A program made the translations under genes and the position numbers. Source: Halomonas sp. SpR8 (GTDB lineage: Bacteria > Pseudomonadota > Gammaproteobacteria > Pseudomonadales > Halomonadaceae). Taken from it: a DNA stretch of 64,000 nt. The notes below the pieces were generated by a model. The model ran no database searches and was not told the DNA's origin. It worked only from the letters and a program-made list of their open reading frames with translations. The stretch spans positions 372,001 through 436,000 of the forward strand of contig NZ_JAUAMC010000001.1 of NCBI RefSeq assembly GCF_031010195.1, in the 5' to 3' direction. Shown here in pieces: positions 55,261-64,000 of this stretch (position 1 is its first letter; each line of letters starts with the position of its first letter).

Positions 55261-56691
55261 CTAGAAAGTGCACCAACCGCTGGCTTCCATCAATCGATAC
55301 TGCCAATAGCGGCGACGGGAAGGGTCAAGATGCGTCTCGGGGCCGGTGCTGTAGTGCTCGTCGTTGGTATTGTGCCAGTGGCGGTCAAAGGTTGTGCAGG
55401 CCGATTTGATGATGGGGTCATCGCTGGCGGCGACCCACTCTACATTGGCCTCGAAGTTGAGATCGTTGAGGCTGCGTCGGGTGTAGTTGGCCGAGCCTAG
55501 CAGCAGATGCGCAGGGCGTTCGCCGCCGTGGCGCAGCAGCACTTTACTGTGGGCCTGCTCGCCATGAGTATCGCTCCAGCGCAGTTGGATACCCGCGGTG
55601 ACCAGGTCGTTGGCTGCCTGGCGATTGGGAATGCCGCTGCCAGAGACGCCAAAGGCGTGATGGTTGGGATCGAGTAGCACGCGTACCTCCACACCCCTTA
55701 CCACCGCTCTAGCCAGGGCGTTGATGACACCTCGGTGGCAAAGATATAGCACCTCGATATCAAGTCGCTCAGTTGCACGGGCATTGTCGATGATTGCCAG
55801 TAAGGCCTCTTTGATAGCGCCCTCGCTAAGCAGCCGAAGGCGCGGTGTGTCGCCACTTGCGTCGGTAGTGGGTGCCGTCGGTTGACCATGGCCAATAGTA
55901 ACGCCGCTGTGGGCCGCGATCTCGCGTTCGGAGGCGAGTAGGTCGAGGGCGGTATCGCCGGAGACGCGCATTGCCACATCGCGATAGTCGCTACTGCCGT
56001 CATCGGCATTGGCTGAGCTGATGACGGCGGTCCAGCGTTCCCCTTCGTCGACCACCAGGGTCTTGCGGTGGTTGGCGTTGAGATTAAGCAGGGTCAGGTA
56101 GCTGCGCAGGCCGACTTTGCCGGGGCCAATAGGGTTGGACAACCAGCCGCCGCGGGGCGAATGGCGCAGCCAGCGAAAGCACAGTCGCCATAGCGCGGTC
56201 CAACTGGGGTTGGGGTCGCGCCCGATGGTCAGATCGGTAGTGGCGACGCGGATGCCCGCCGCTTCAAGGGCTTGATGATGGCTAAGCTCGAGCCCGCCGT
56301 AAACGGCGTTGATGGGGTCGGTGATCACCACCATTTCAACCTCAGGACGCTGATGCTTACGGGCCAATAGTGCGTCACGCAGCGCCACCGATATTTGCCG
56401 ATGACAGTCGTGGCGGTTGTCGGCGGGGTCGTTAAACTGGAAGATATCCAGTACCACCAGTTTTTCGGCTTGGCCGATCAGGCGAAATATTTCGTCAAAA
56501 ATCTGTTGGCGGCAGTGGCGTTGGCCGTCGGCATCGACAAAGGTTTCGTCGAGTAGCAGCCGTGGTGCAATAGGCAAGCGCCATTTGCCCTCGACGCTAA
56601 GGCCGGATGGTAGATGCTTGCGCGAGTGCCACCAAGCGGTGACCAGATAGAGAGCCAGTGCCGCAGTGGTTAGTACGGCCCAGATACTCAT
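55261..56691 (-). CDS. Phospholipase D-like (cardiolipin-synthase-type) membrane protein
   Basis: This 476-aa protein has an N-terminal membrane helix (AVLTTAALALYLVTAWW) and two HKD-type halves: NHRKTLVVDEGERW with SSANADDGSSDYRD, and QAHSKVLLRHG with LLGSANYTRRSLND. In both the HxK and later Asn/Asp residues needed for PLD catalysis are present. It probably makes or cleaves phosphodiesters in membrane lipids. Its start overlaps the cmoA stop (ATGA), although there is no known link to tRNA modification. Confidence 0.86.
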   Translation of the reverse strand: MSIWAVLTTAALALYLVTAWWHSRKHLPSGLSVEGKWRLPIAPRLLLDETFVDADGQRHCRQQIFDEIFRLIGQAEKLVVLDIFQFNDPADNRHDCHRQISVALRDALLARKHQRPEVEMVVITDPINAVYGGLELSHHQALEAAGIRVATTDLTIGRDPNPSWTALWRLCFRWLRHSPRGGWLSNPIGPGKVGLRSYLTLLNLNANHRKTLVVDEGERWTAVISSANADDGSSDYRDVAMRVSGDTALDLLASEREIAAHSGVTIGHGQPTAPTTDASGDTPRLRLLSEGAIKEALLAIIDNARATERLDIEVLYLCHRGVINALARAVVRGVEVRVLLDPNHHAFGVSGSGIPNRQAANDLVTAGIQLRWSDTHGEQAHSKVLLRHGGERPAHLLLGSANYTRRSLNDLNFEANVEWVAASDDPIIKSACTTFDRHWHNTNDEHYSTGPETHLDPSRRRYWQYRLMEASGWCTF

Positions 56692-57428
56692 GGCTTAAAG
56701 GCAATGATGGACGCGAAATTCAGGTACTGAAACCAGGTCATAGAGCGAGGAAAGCCCGCTTGTTTCAAACGACCGTGGAGCCCTTCAAGGGTGTCAGGCA
56801 CCAGCACGTTCTCAAGTGCGGTGCGCTTTTGGCTGATCTCTAAATCGCTATAGCCGTTGGCGCGCTTAAAATCGTGGTAGCGTTCGACTCGCCAGGCGTT
56901 GTCGCGCTCGTCGGCATCCACGGTTTTCTCGGAAAGAATCAGCACGCCGCCGGGCTCCAGCGCGGCATACAGTCTTGCCAACAGCGCATCGCGATCAGCG
57001 GCGGGCAGAAACTGGAGGGTAAAATTGAGAATGATCATGCCGGAAGGCGCATACTCTAGGGTACGAATGTCGGCTTCTTCTACCTGCATAGCGTACGCTG
57101 GGCACTCATCAACAAAGGTTTGCCGTGCCTGAGTCACCATCGCGGGAGAGAGATCGACGCCCGTATAGCGAAAAGCGTCAGGCGCCAACGCCCCCGCCAG
57201 TGCAAGCCCAGAGGCGCCTAGCGAGCAGCCCAGATCATACACATGGGCGCCGTGGCGTAGGTGGCGCTGGGCTATTAGACTCAGCATGCCTAGTATTTGC
57301 CCGTAACCGGGCACCGAGCGGCGGATCATGTCGGGAAAGCACGCGACCACCTGTTCGTCAAAGGAAAACCTCGCCACCTTGTCTAGGGGTGTCGAAAAGA
57401 TAGCGTCACGGTAAGATGCATCACTCAT
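56688..57428 (-). CDS. cmoA: Carboxy-S-adenosylmethionine synthase
   Basis: ATG 57428 gives 246 aa, the usual CmoA length; the frame to 57551 crosses the pgi start region. It shows DLGCSLGASGLALAGAL (SAM site), NFTLQFLPAADRDALL and the RYHDFKRANGYSDLEISQKRTALENVL segment of the family. It makes carboxy-SAM from SAM and prephenate for CmoB. Transcribed divergently from pgi. Confidence 0.95.
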   Translation of the reverse strand: MSDASYRDAIFSTPLDKVARFSFDEQVVACFPDMIRRSVPGYGQILGMLSLIAQRHLRHGAHVYDLGCSLGASGLALAGALAPDAFRYTGVDLSPAMVTQARQTFVDECPAYAMQVEEADIRTLEYAPSGMIILNFTLQFLPAADRDALLARLYAALEPGGVLILSEKTVDADERDNAWRVERYHDFKRANGYSDLEISQKRTALENVLVPDTLEGLHGRLKQAGFPRSMTWFQYLNFASIIAFKP

Positions 57429-57549
57429 GATCAAGCCAAAATTATTGATAAGGTTGCGTAGTTTACGCGTCCTATTTAGTTCAGAACAGTAAGTCACAAC
57501 AGTACGCCAGAACAGACCTTGCATGGAACGACGCCACTGGAGACGCCAC

Positions 57550-59232
57550 ATGGCCTCAGCATCAAGCGCTACCCCCGATACGTTACCTGCGTGGCAGACG
57601 TTAAAGCATCACGCTGAAACGCTGCAGCACGTGCATCTGAAAACGCTATTTGGCTCCGAGCCCTCGCGCTGGGAGAGTTTTACTCGCCAAGTGGCGGGCT
57701 TGACGCTGGATCTCTCCAAGCAGCGCTGGGATGACGATACCTTAGAGCACCTGTTTACGTTGGCCAGCGAGGCGGGCGTGCCCTCGGCGGTTGAGGCATT
57801 GCTAAGCGGTAAGCGAGTGAACGTTAGCGAAAATCGTCCGGCGTTACACACAGCGTTGCGTTTACCTGCTGATGCCACCCTTGAGGTTGAGGGAGAAGAT
57901 ATCGTCGCCGCCGTGCACGAAAGCCTTGCTCAAATGGAGCGTTTGGTCAGCCGGTTGCACGCCGGCCAATGGCGTGGAGCTACCGGCAAGCCTATTCGGC
58001 ATGTGGTGAATCTAGGGGTAGGCGGCTCCGACCTGGGGCCGTTAATGGTCACCCATGCCTTGGCCGATTTTCGCCCCAAAGATATTCATCCGGTGGAGGT
58101 GCATTTTGCTTCCACCATGGATGGCTCGCAGTTGGCGGATTATCTCAGCCGTTTGAATCCAGAAACCACCATTTTCGTGCTGTCGTCAAAGTCGTTCACC
58201 ACCATTGATACGCTCTCCAACGCTAATACCGCGCGGGAGTGGCTGCTGAGCCGCTTGACTCAGCATGGTGCGACGCCGATCAGCGCAGAGCTAGTTGTTC
58301 GTCAGCACTTTATCGGTGTCTCGGCGAGCCCGGACAAAATGACCGAGTGGGGTATTACTCCCGACCACCAGTTAACCTTTTGGGAGTGGGTAGGCGGGCG
58401 CTACTCGCTGTGGGGCACGATTGGTTTGCCGATTGCGCTGGTAGTGGGCATGGATAATTTCCGCGAATTCCTCGCCGGTGCCCATGCCATGGATCGGCAT
58501 TTTTCTGAAGCACCGATGGAAGATAACTTGCCCGTGCTGCTTGGGTTGGCAGGTATTTGGAACGTCAATTTTCTGGATATTCGCGCGCACTCGATCCTGC
58601 CCTATGACGGCCGTTTGGAGTATTTCGCCGCTTATCTGGAACAACTTGAGATGGAGTCCAACGGCAAGTCGGTCACCCGCCAAGGCCAGCCGGTTAACTA
58701 CTCGACCTGCCCAGTACTCTGGGGACAATTGGGCCCCAATGCCCAGCATGCGTTTTACCAGTTACTGCACCAAGGCACGCAGTCGGTGGTATGTGACTTT
58801 ATAGCGCCGCTGAAGCGCTACGATGAGGTGGAAGAACCGGATACCCGCCGCCATCTTAAAACCCAGCATCGGCTAGCGCTGGCGAACTGCTTTGCTCAGT
58901 CCCGCGTGTTAATGCTCGGCGACGATGCTTTGGAAGACGACGGTCCGCGGCCTGAGCACAAGCGCTATCGGGGCAATCAGCCCTCTACCACGGTGCTGCT
59001 TGACCAGTTGACGCCCGCGACCCTTGGATCGCTGATCGCGCTTTACGAGCACAAGGTATTTGTTCAGGCGGTGATTTGGGATATCAATCCGTTCGATCAG
59101 TGGGGCGTTGAGTTGGGCAAACAGATTGCCACCGATACTCAGAAAATCATCGACCACCAGGGCGATCTATCGCGGATGGATGCTTCCAGTAAGGGGTTGA
59201 TTGAGGCGTTTTGGGCGGCTGAGCAGGAGTGA
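57550..59232 (+). CDS. pgi: Glucose-6-phosphate isomerase
   Basis: ATG 57550 follows GGAG and gives 560 aa. Signatures include VNLGVGGSDLGP, SSKSFTTIDT, GGRYSLWGTIGLPIAL and the C-terminal DQWGVELGKQIA. It interconverts glucose 6-phosphate and fructose 6-phosphate. Monocistronic between cmoA and parE. Confidence 0.96.
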   Translation: MASASSATPDTLPAWQTLKHHAETLQHVHLKTLFGSEPSRWESFTRQVAGLTLDLSKQRWDDDTLEHLFTLASEAGVPSAVEALLSGKRVNVSENRPALHTALRLPADATLEVEGEDIVAAVHESLAQMERLVSRLHAGQWRGATGKPIRHVVNLGVGGSDLGPLMVTHALADFRPKDIHPVEVHFASTMDGSQLADYLSRLNPETTIFVLSSKSFTTIDTLSNANTAREWLLSRLTQHGATPISAELVVRQHFIGVSASPDKMTEWGITPDHQLTFWEWVGGRYSLWGTIGLPIALVVGMDNFREFLAGAHAMDRHFSEAPMEDNLPVLLGLAGIWNVNFLDIRAHSILPYDGRLEYFAAYLEQLEMESNGKSVTRQGQPVNYSTCPVLWGQLGPNAQHAFYQLLHQGTQSVVCDFIAPLKRYDEVEEPDTRRHLKTQHRLALANCFAQSRVLMLGDDALEDDGPRPEHKRYRGNQPSTTVLLDQLTPATLGSLIALYEHKVFVQAVIWDINPFDQWGVELGKQIATDTQKIIDHQGDLSRMDASSKGLIEAFWAAEQE

Positions 59233-59413
59233 ATTAAGCTGGTGGTCAGCCGGGGCTACCCGGCGCCCCTGGTAATAAGCATGGCTAGATATACAGCTTT
59301 TTGCTTTTCCGCTATCCTGTGCCTCATTGCCAGCCGCCAACTCTCTTAAAAACATCTAGTACGGCTTGCCAGCATTAATTGCCAAGTACGATTTTTCAGG
59401 GAATCGACGTTAC

Positions 59414-61309
59414 ATGACCCAGTTTGATGCCTCTCAGTACGGCGCGAGTTCCATCGAAGTCCTGTCGGGCCTCGAGCCGGTACGTAAGCGTCCCGGTATG
59501 TATACCGACACCACACGCCCCAACCACCTTGCTCAGGAAGTGATTGATAACAGCGTCGATGAAGCGCTGGCGGGCCACGCCACCGAGATCAACGTCAAGC
59601 TGCATAGTGACGGTGGGATCGAAGTGCAGGATAACGGCCGTGGTATGCCGATCGACCTGCACCCCGAGCACGGCGTCTCCGGCGTTGAGCTGATCTTTAC
59701 CAAGCTGCACTCGGGCGGCAAGTTCTCCTCCACCAGCTACCGCTTCTCCGGTGGTTTACATGGGGTAGGGGTTTCGGTGGTTAACGCGCTTTCGCGCCGC
59801 CTGGATGTCGAAGTCACCCGCGATGGCGCGCGCCATGCCATGGCCTTCGAGTTCGGTGAGAAGGTCGAAGAGCTACATGAAATTGGCAAAGCCCCTAAGC
59901 GGGCGAGTGGCACCCTGGTGCGCTTCTGGCCCGATGAAAGCTACTTTGATAGTCCCAAACTAGCGCTAACGCGGCTAAAACACCTGCTACGTGCGAAAGC
60001 GGTGCTGTGCCCCGGGTTAAAAGTCACCTTGCTAGAACCCGACGGTACCTCTACCGAGTGGGAGTTTGCCGATGGCCTGCGCGACTATTTGGTTGAAGCC
60101 ACCGACGGCTATGAAGTGCTGCCTCGTGAGCCTTTCGTAGGCCACTTCAATGACGACGAGCACGGTGTGGACTGGGCGATTCAGTGGCTTCCCGAAGGCG
60201 GCGAAGCGCTGCTGGAGAGCTACGTCAACCTGATCCCCACACCCCAGGGCGGCACTCACGTAAACGGCTTTCGTTCCGGTCTGTTGGACGCGCTACGCGA
60301 GTTTTGCGAATACCGCAACCTGTTACCTCGCGGCATCAAGCTCACCGCCGATGACCTCTGGGAGCGCACCTTCTTTGTCCTTTCGGTAAAAATGCTCGAC
60401 CCGCAGTTTGCTGGGCAAACCAAAGAGCGGCTGTCGTCGCGCACTATCGCAGGGTTTGTTTCCGGGGTGGTTAAAGACGCTTTCTCGCTATGGTTGAACC
60501 ACCATGTGGATCAAGCCGAAGCGATTGCCGAGCTGGTCATCAATGCGGCGCAGAATCGTCAGAAAAAAGCCAAAAAAGTCGCCCGTAAAAAGGTCACTTC
60601 CGGCCCGGCGCTGCCCGGTAAGTTGGCGGACTGCTCCGGCCAGGATCCCGCGCAAAGCGAGCTGTTTTTGGTCGAAGGGGACTCCGCCGGCGGTAGTGCT
60701 AAACAGGCGCGCAACCGCGAAACCCAGGCGATACTGCCGCTACGCGGTAAAATCTTGAATACTTGGGAAGTCGAAACCCACGATATTTACGGCTCCCAGG
60801 AGGTTCATGATATAGCGGTCGCCATTGGCGCCGACCCCGGTAGCGCCGATTTGGAAAAACTGCGCTACCACAAGATCTGTATTCTCGCCGACGCCGACTC
60901 GGATGGCCTACACATCGCCACGCTGCTATGTGCACTGTTTGTGCGCCACTTCCCGAGCTTGGTAGATGCCGGCCACGTCTATGTGGCCATGCCACCGCTC
61001 TACCGCATCGATCTGGGCAAAGAAGTGCATTACGCCCTGGATGAGAGCGAAAAAGCCGCGATTCTCAAACAACTGGCCAATAAGCGCGGCACGCCTAACG
61101 TACAGCGCTTTAAAGGCCTGGGTGAAATGAGCCCGCTGCAGTTGCGTGAAACCACCATGTCGACGGAAACCCGCCGCCTGGTGCAGCTCACTTTGACCGA
61201 TGGCGACGGCACTATGGAGATGATGGATATGCTACTGGCCAAAAAACGCGCCGGTGACCGCAAAAAGTGGCTGGAAGATTACGGCAACCTCGCAGACATT
61301 GAGGTATAA
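59414..61309 (+). CDS. parE: DNA topoisomerase IV subunit B
   Basis: ATG 59414 gives 631 aa. The GHKL ATPase motifs (EVIDNSVDEALAGHA, QDNGRGMPIDLHP, SGGLHGVGVSVVNALS), the transducer segment TPQGGTHVNGFRSGL and the Toprim motifs (EGDSAGGSAKQARNR, DADSDGLHI) are present. The length fits ParE rather than the longer GyrB. parC follows 6 bp later. Confidence 0.96.
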   Translation: MTQFDASQYGASSIEVLSGLEPVRKRPGMYTDTTRPNHLAQEVIDNSVDEALAGHATEINVKLHSDGGIEVQDNGRGMPIDLHPEHGVSGVELIFTKLHSGGKFSSTSYRFSGGLHGVGVSVVNALSRRLDVEVTRDGARHAMAFEFGEKVEELHEIGKAPKRASGTLVRFWPDESYFDSPKLALTRLKHLLRAKAVLCPGLKVTLLEPDGTSTEWEFADGLRDYLVEATDGYEVLPREPFVGHFNDDEHGVDWAIQWLPEGGEALLESYVNLIPTPQGGTHVNGFRSGLLDALREFCEYRNLLPRGIKLTADDLWERTFFVLSVKMLDPQFAGQTKERLSSRTIAGFVSGVVKDAFSLWLNHHVDQAEAIAELVINAAQNRQKKAKKVARKKVTSGPALPGKLADCSGQDPAQSELFLVEGDSAGGSAKQARNRETQAILPLRGKILNTWEVETHDIYGSQEVHDIAVAIGADPGSADLEKLRYHKICILADADSDGLHIATLLCALFVRHFPSLVDAGHVYVAMPPLYRIDLGKEVHYALDESEKAAILKQLANKRGTPNVQRFKGLGEMSPLQLRETTMSTETRRLVQLTLTDGDGTMEMMDMLLAKKRAGDRKKWLEDYGNLADIEV

Positions 61310-61315
61310 CCCCCG

Positions 61316-63568
61316 ATGACCATGGATATTCAAGTTGCGGAGGGCGACGTCGAACAACTCTCCCTGCGCGACTACACCGAAAAAGCCTACCTCGACTACT
61401 CGATGTACGTCATTCTCGACCGCGCCTTGCCCAATATCGGCGACGGCATGAAGCCCGTGCAGCGGCGGATTATTTACGCCATGCGCGAGCTGGCGCTGCA
61501 CGCCAACGCCAAGTACAAAAAGTCGGCGCGTACCGTCGGTGACGTGCTGGGTAAATTTCATCCCCATGGCGATAGCGCCTGTTACGAAGCCATGGTGCTG
61601 ATGGCGCAGCCGTTTAGCTACCGCTACCCGCTGGTGGACGGTCAAGGCAACTGGGGTAGCCCTGACGACCCTAAATCTTTCGCTGCCATGCGTTACACCG
61701 AGGCGAAACTCTCCAAGTTTGCCGAAGTGCTGCTCGGCGAGCTGGGCCAAGGCACCGTTGATTGGGCGCCCAACTTCGATGGCACCATGCAGGAGCCGCT
61801 AGTACTGCCCGCCAAGCTCCCCCATGTGCTGCTCAACGGCGGCACCGGGATTGCCGTCGGCATGGCTACCGATATTCCGCCCCATAACGTCTCGGAAATT
61901 GTCGAAGCCACCTGCCATCTGCTGCGCAACCCCAAGGCGACTACCGCCGATTTAATGGAGTTCGTGCCCGCGCCGGATTTCCCCACCGATGCGGAAATTA
62001 TTACGCCGCCTGCGGATCTGCGTAAGCTTTATGAATCCGGCCGGGGCTCGGTAAAACTGCGTGCCCGCTATATTCGCGAAGAAGCCAATATCGTCATCAC
62101 CTCGGTGCCGTATCAGGTTAGCGGTGCCAAGGTACTTGAGCAGATTGCTGCCCAAATGCAGGCTAAAAAGCTCCCCATGGTGGCCGACCTGCGCGATGAA
62201 TCGACCCATGAAGAGCCAACACGGCTGGTGATTGAGCCGCGCTCCAACCGCATCGATGTTGAGTCGCTGATGGCACACTTGTTTGCCACCACCGACCTTG
62301 AAAAGAACGTGCGGGTGAATATGAACGTGATCGGCCTGGATGGTCGCCCACGGGTAATGCCGTTGCCTGAAATGTTGGGCGAGTGGCTGCAGTTCCGCCG
62401 CAGTACGGTACGCCGCCGTTTAGAGCACCGTCTAGGCAAAGTCGAAGACCGCCTACATATCCTGGAAGGCCTGCTGATTGCCTACCTGGATCTTGACGAA
62501 GTGATCCGCATCATCCGCGAAGAGGATGATCCCAAAGCCTCGCTGATCGCTACTTTCAGTCTTTCCGAACGCCAGGCCGAAGCCATTCTCGAGCTGCGCC
62601 TGCGTCACCTTGCCAAACTCGAAGAGATGAAAATTCGCGGCGAGCAGGATGAACTGGAAAAAGAGCGCAAATATTTACAGGGGCTGCTGGGTAGTGAAGC
62701 CAAACTTACCACCCTAATCGAAAAAGAGATCCGTGCCGCCGGTAAAGAGCACGGCGATGAACGCCGCTCACCGCTGGTAGAGCGTGAAGAGTCCAAGGCG
62801 CTGTCTGAAGTGGAACTCATGGGTGCCGACCCGATTACCGTAGTGCTATCGGACAAAGGCTGGATTCGTGCCGCGAAAGGGCACGACATCGACCCCGAAG
62901 GGCTCTCCTATAAAGCCGGGGACAGCTTCCAACTGGCGGCGAAGGGTAAAACCAATCAGCCGCTGGTGCTGCTAGACGATACGGGGCGGGCCTATACGCT
63001 TTCAGCGCATAACTTACCCAGTGCCCGGGGCCAGGGTGAGCCAGTGACCGGGCGGGCTAACGTTGCCGCCGGGGCGAAAATGGCGGGGCTAATGTTTGCG
63101 CCTCCCGAGCGACGTTTCGTGCTTGCCACCGATGGCGGCTACGGCTTTATAGCGCGGCTCGATACGCTCACCGGTAAAAATAAAGCCGGTAAAGCGGTGC
63201 TTAGTCTACCCAAAGGCTGCAACGTGATGGCACCGGTTGACGTGCCTGAGGGCGACGAATTGTGGGTTGCCTCGGTTTCAAACGAAGGCCGGCTGCTGTT
63301 GTTCCCGCTAGATCAACTACCTGAGATGTCCAAAGGCAAAGGCAATAAGATGCTCGATATCCCAGGCCCGCGGGCAGCGCGGCGGGAAGAGTTTGTCACG
63401 GGCATTGTCGTACTAGCGTCTAGCGACGCGCTTATGATTCATGCAGGTAAACGCAAGCTAACGTTAAAAGCTGACGATCTGGCTTATTATCGCGGCGAGC
63501 GAGGTCGACGCGGCAGCAAGCTGCCTCGTGGTTTCCAAAAAGTAGACTGGTTAGAGGCAGGGGAATAG
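61316..63568 (+). CDS. parC: DNA topoisomerase IV subunit A
   Basis: This 750-aa protein has the breakage-reunion domain with [14 protein letters not shown] and the active-site tyrosine in [11 protein letters not shown] (Tyr127), and a C-terminal beta-pinwheel of ParC type lacking the GyrA box. Ser87 and Glu91 correspond to the quinolone-target positions Ser80 and Glu84 of E. coli and are wild type. With ParE it decatenates daughter chromosomes. Confidence 0.96.
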   Translation: MTMDIQVAEGDVEQLSLRDYTEKAYLDYSMYVILDRALPNIGDGMKPVQRRIIYAMRELALHANAKYKKSARTVGDVLGKFHPHGDSACYEAMVLMAQPFSYRYPLVDGQGNWGSPDDPKSFAAMRYTEAKLSKFAEVLLGELGQGTVDWAPNFDGTMQEPLVLPAKLPHVLLNGGTGIAVGMATDIPPHNVSEIVEATCHLLRNPKATTADLMEFVPAPDFPTDAEIITPPADLRKLYESGRGSVKLRARYIREEANIVITSVPYQVSGAKVLEQIAAQMQAKKLPMVADLRDESTHEEPTRLVIEPRSNRIDVESLMAHLFATTDLEKNVRVNMNVIGLDGRPRVMPLPEMLGEWLQFRRSTVRRRLEHRLGKVEDRLHILEGLLIAYLDLDEVIRIIREEDDPKASLIATFSLSERQAEAILELRLRHLAKLEEMKIRGEQDELEKERKYLQGLLGSEAKLTTLIEKEIRAAGKEHGDERRSPLVEREESKALSEVELMGADPITVVLSDKGWIRAAKGHDIDPEGLSYKAGDSFQLAAKGKTNQPLVLLDDTGRAYTLSAHNLPSARGQGEPVTGRANVAAGAKMAGLMFAPPERRFVLATDGGYGFIARLDTLTGKNKAGKAVLSLPKGCNVMAPVDVPEGDELWVASVSNEGRLLLFPLDQLPEMSKGKGNKMLDIPGPRAARREEFVTGIVVLASSDALMIHAGKRKLTLKADDLAYYRGERGRRGSKLPRGFQKVDWLEAGE

Positions 63569-63588
63569 ACAATGGCAGGAGCTAATTG

Positions 63589-64000
63589 ATGGCAGGCGGT
63601 GATTTGATCCTAACCGTACTAGCAGCACGTTTAACGGCCGATATTCAAAGGCAAGTAGATGCGTTAATTGCGCAGTTTGTCTTGCAGGAAAGCAGCACTC
63701 AACGGCTTGCCGATGTTTCTCTAGATGGCGAAGACATTGACTGCGTTGAGTATCGTCTGACAGGCGAGGTAGATGTTGAGGCAGTGCGTAAAGCGGCGCT
63801 AGTGCTGAGCGAAACCCTGAGCGTGGATATCGTTATTCAGCAAGATGCTCGCGATCACGTGCAGCCCCGCTTGGTTTGTTTCGATATGGACTCCACGTTG
63901 ATCAAAGCCGAAGTGATTGATGAGCTGGCACGCCACCACGGCGTCGGCGATGAAGTGGCTGAAGTCACCGAGCGTGCCATGCGCGGCGAGCTGGATTTCA
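63589..64000 (+). CDS. serB: Phosphoserine phosphatase, N-terminal part (partial at window edge)
   Basis: ATG 63589 follows AGGAG; 137 codons are in the window with no stop. An N-terminal ACT-like regulatory region (about residues 1-95) is followed by the HAD catalytic motif FDMDSTLIKAEVIDELA, as in SerB. It makes L-serine from phosphoserine. The frame runs off the end of the window. Confidence 0.92.
   Translation, partial: MAGGDLILTVLAARLTADIQRQVDALIAQFVLQESSTQRLADVSLDGEDIDCVEYRLTGEVDVEAVRKAALVLSETLSVDIVIQQDARDHVQPRLVCFDMDSTLIKAEVIDELARHHGVGDEVAEVTERAMRGELDF

Noticed and set aside
61232..61750. Minus-strand open frame of 172 codons over the parE/parC junction
   Set aside because: It lies opposite two highly conserved topoisomerase genes and shows no domain.
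63572..63589. Five-codon frame ahead of serB as a leader peptide
   Set aside because: It overlaps the serB start, but it is too short to judge and serB has its own AGGAG ribosome site within it.

Overview
The window is a contiguous piece of a gammaproteobacterial chromosome. Its gene content points to the Halomonadaceae (Halomonas/Vreelandella/Chromohalobacter group). The reasons are a moderately GC-rich, gene-dense sequence, acidic exported proteins, a Pseudomonas-type carnitine catabolic locus, and an L-gulonate/D-mannonate cluster arranged like the one I recall from Chromohalobacter salexigens. No rRNA, tRNA, CRISPR array, insertion sequence or integrase was seen. The assignment rests on reading the sequence, not on a database search.

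Layout. 1-2048: the end of hutH and a histidine-type Na+/H+-antiporter-family transporter. 2116-3375: an AT-rich islet with a zeta-toxin-like kinase and a 60-aa partner, bracketed by two copies of a 37-bp terminator-derived repeat. 3.7-5.8 kb: an outer-membrane barrel, an FMN-type stress protein, a DUF333 lipoprotein and a small membrane protein. 5.9-11.1 kb: carnitine catabolism (cdhR, caiX, then cdhC-cdhA-cdhB-hydrolase on the opposite strand). 11.4-13.1 kb: a PQQ sugar dehydrogenase and a cytochrome c. 13.2-17.5 kb: a LolD/FtsX-type ABC exporter with an AttH-type lipoprotein. 17.7-27.7 kb: a GntR-controlled hexonate operon (ManD, Zn-dehydrogenase, TRAP transporter, UxuB, UxuA, a D-serine-dehydratase-like enzyme). 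27.7-31.5 kb: a LacI-controlled keto-sugar-acid operon (PfkB kinase, 2-hydroxyacid dehydrogenase, HAD phosphatase) with two matching operators. 31.7-33.5 kb: cmoM-rsmC. 33.7-35.5 kb: an SDR plus FAH hydrolase pair ending in a truncated Zn-dehydrogenase. 35.7-39.8 kb: a SIMPL-domain protein, greB, a TPR protein and nudF-yqiB-cpdA. 40-42.4 kb: cysDN. 42.5-45.8 kb: a tungstate transporter (tupBCA) with a divergent regulator. 46-48 kb: an APP1-type phosphatase behind a possible leader peptide, and a zinc peptidase. 48.2-54.2 kb: an orphan vgrG island with candidate effectors and propeller-type candidate immunity proteins. 54.2-57.4 kb: cmoA-PLD-cmoB. 57.5-64 kb: pgi, parE, parC and the start of serB.

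How the genes fit together. The hexonate operon probably imports an aldonate such as L-gulonate. It would oxidise it to D-fructuronate (Zn-dehydrogenase), reduce that to D-mannonate (UxuB), and dehydrate it to 2-keto-3-deoxygluconate (UxuA, ManD). The PfkB kinase in the neighbouring LacI operon could phosphorylate the product. The carnitine operon would turn carnitine into glycine betaine. All three cmo genes for the wobble-uridine modification are present at two loci.

The most interesting parts are the zeta islet between terminator-like direct repeats, the vgrG effector/immunity array with a decaying orphan tail, a recurrent habit of 14-18-bp tandem duplications at gene starts and ends, the paired LacI operators, and a possible 19-codon leader coupled to the APP1-type gene.
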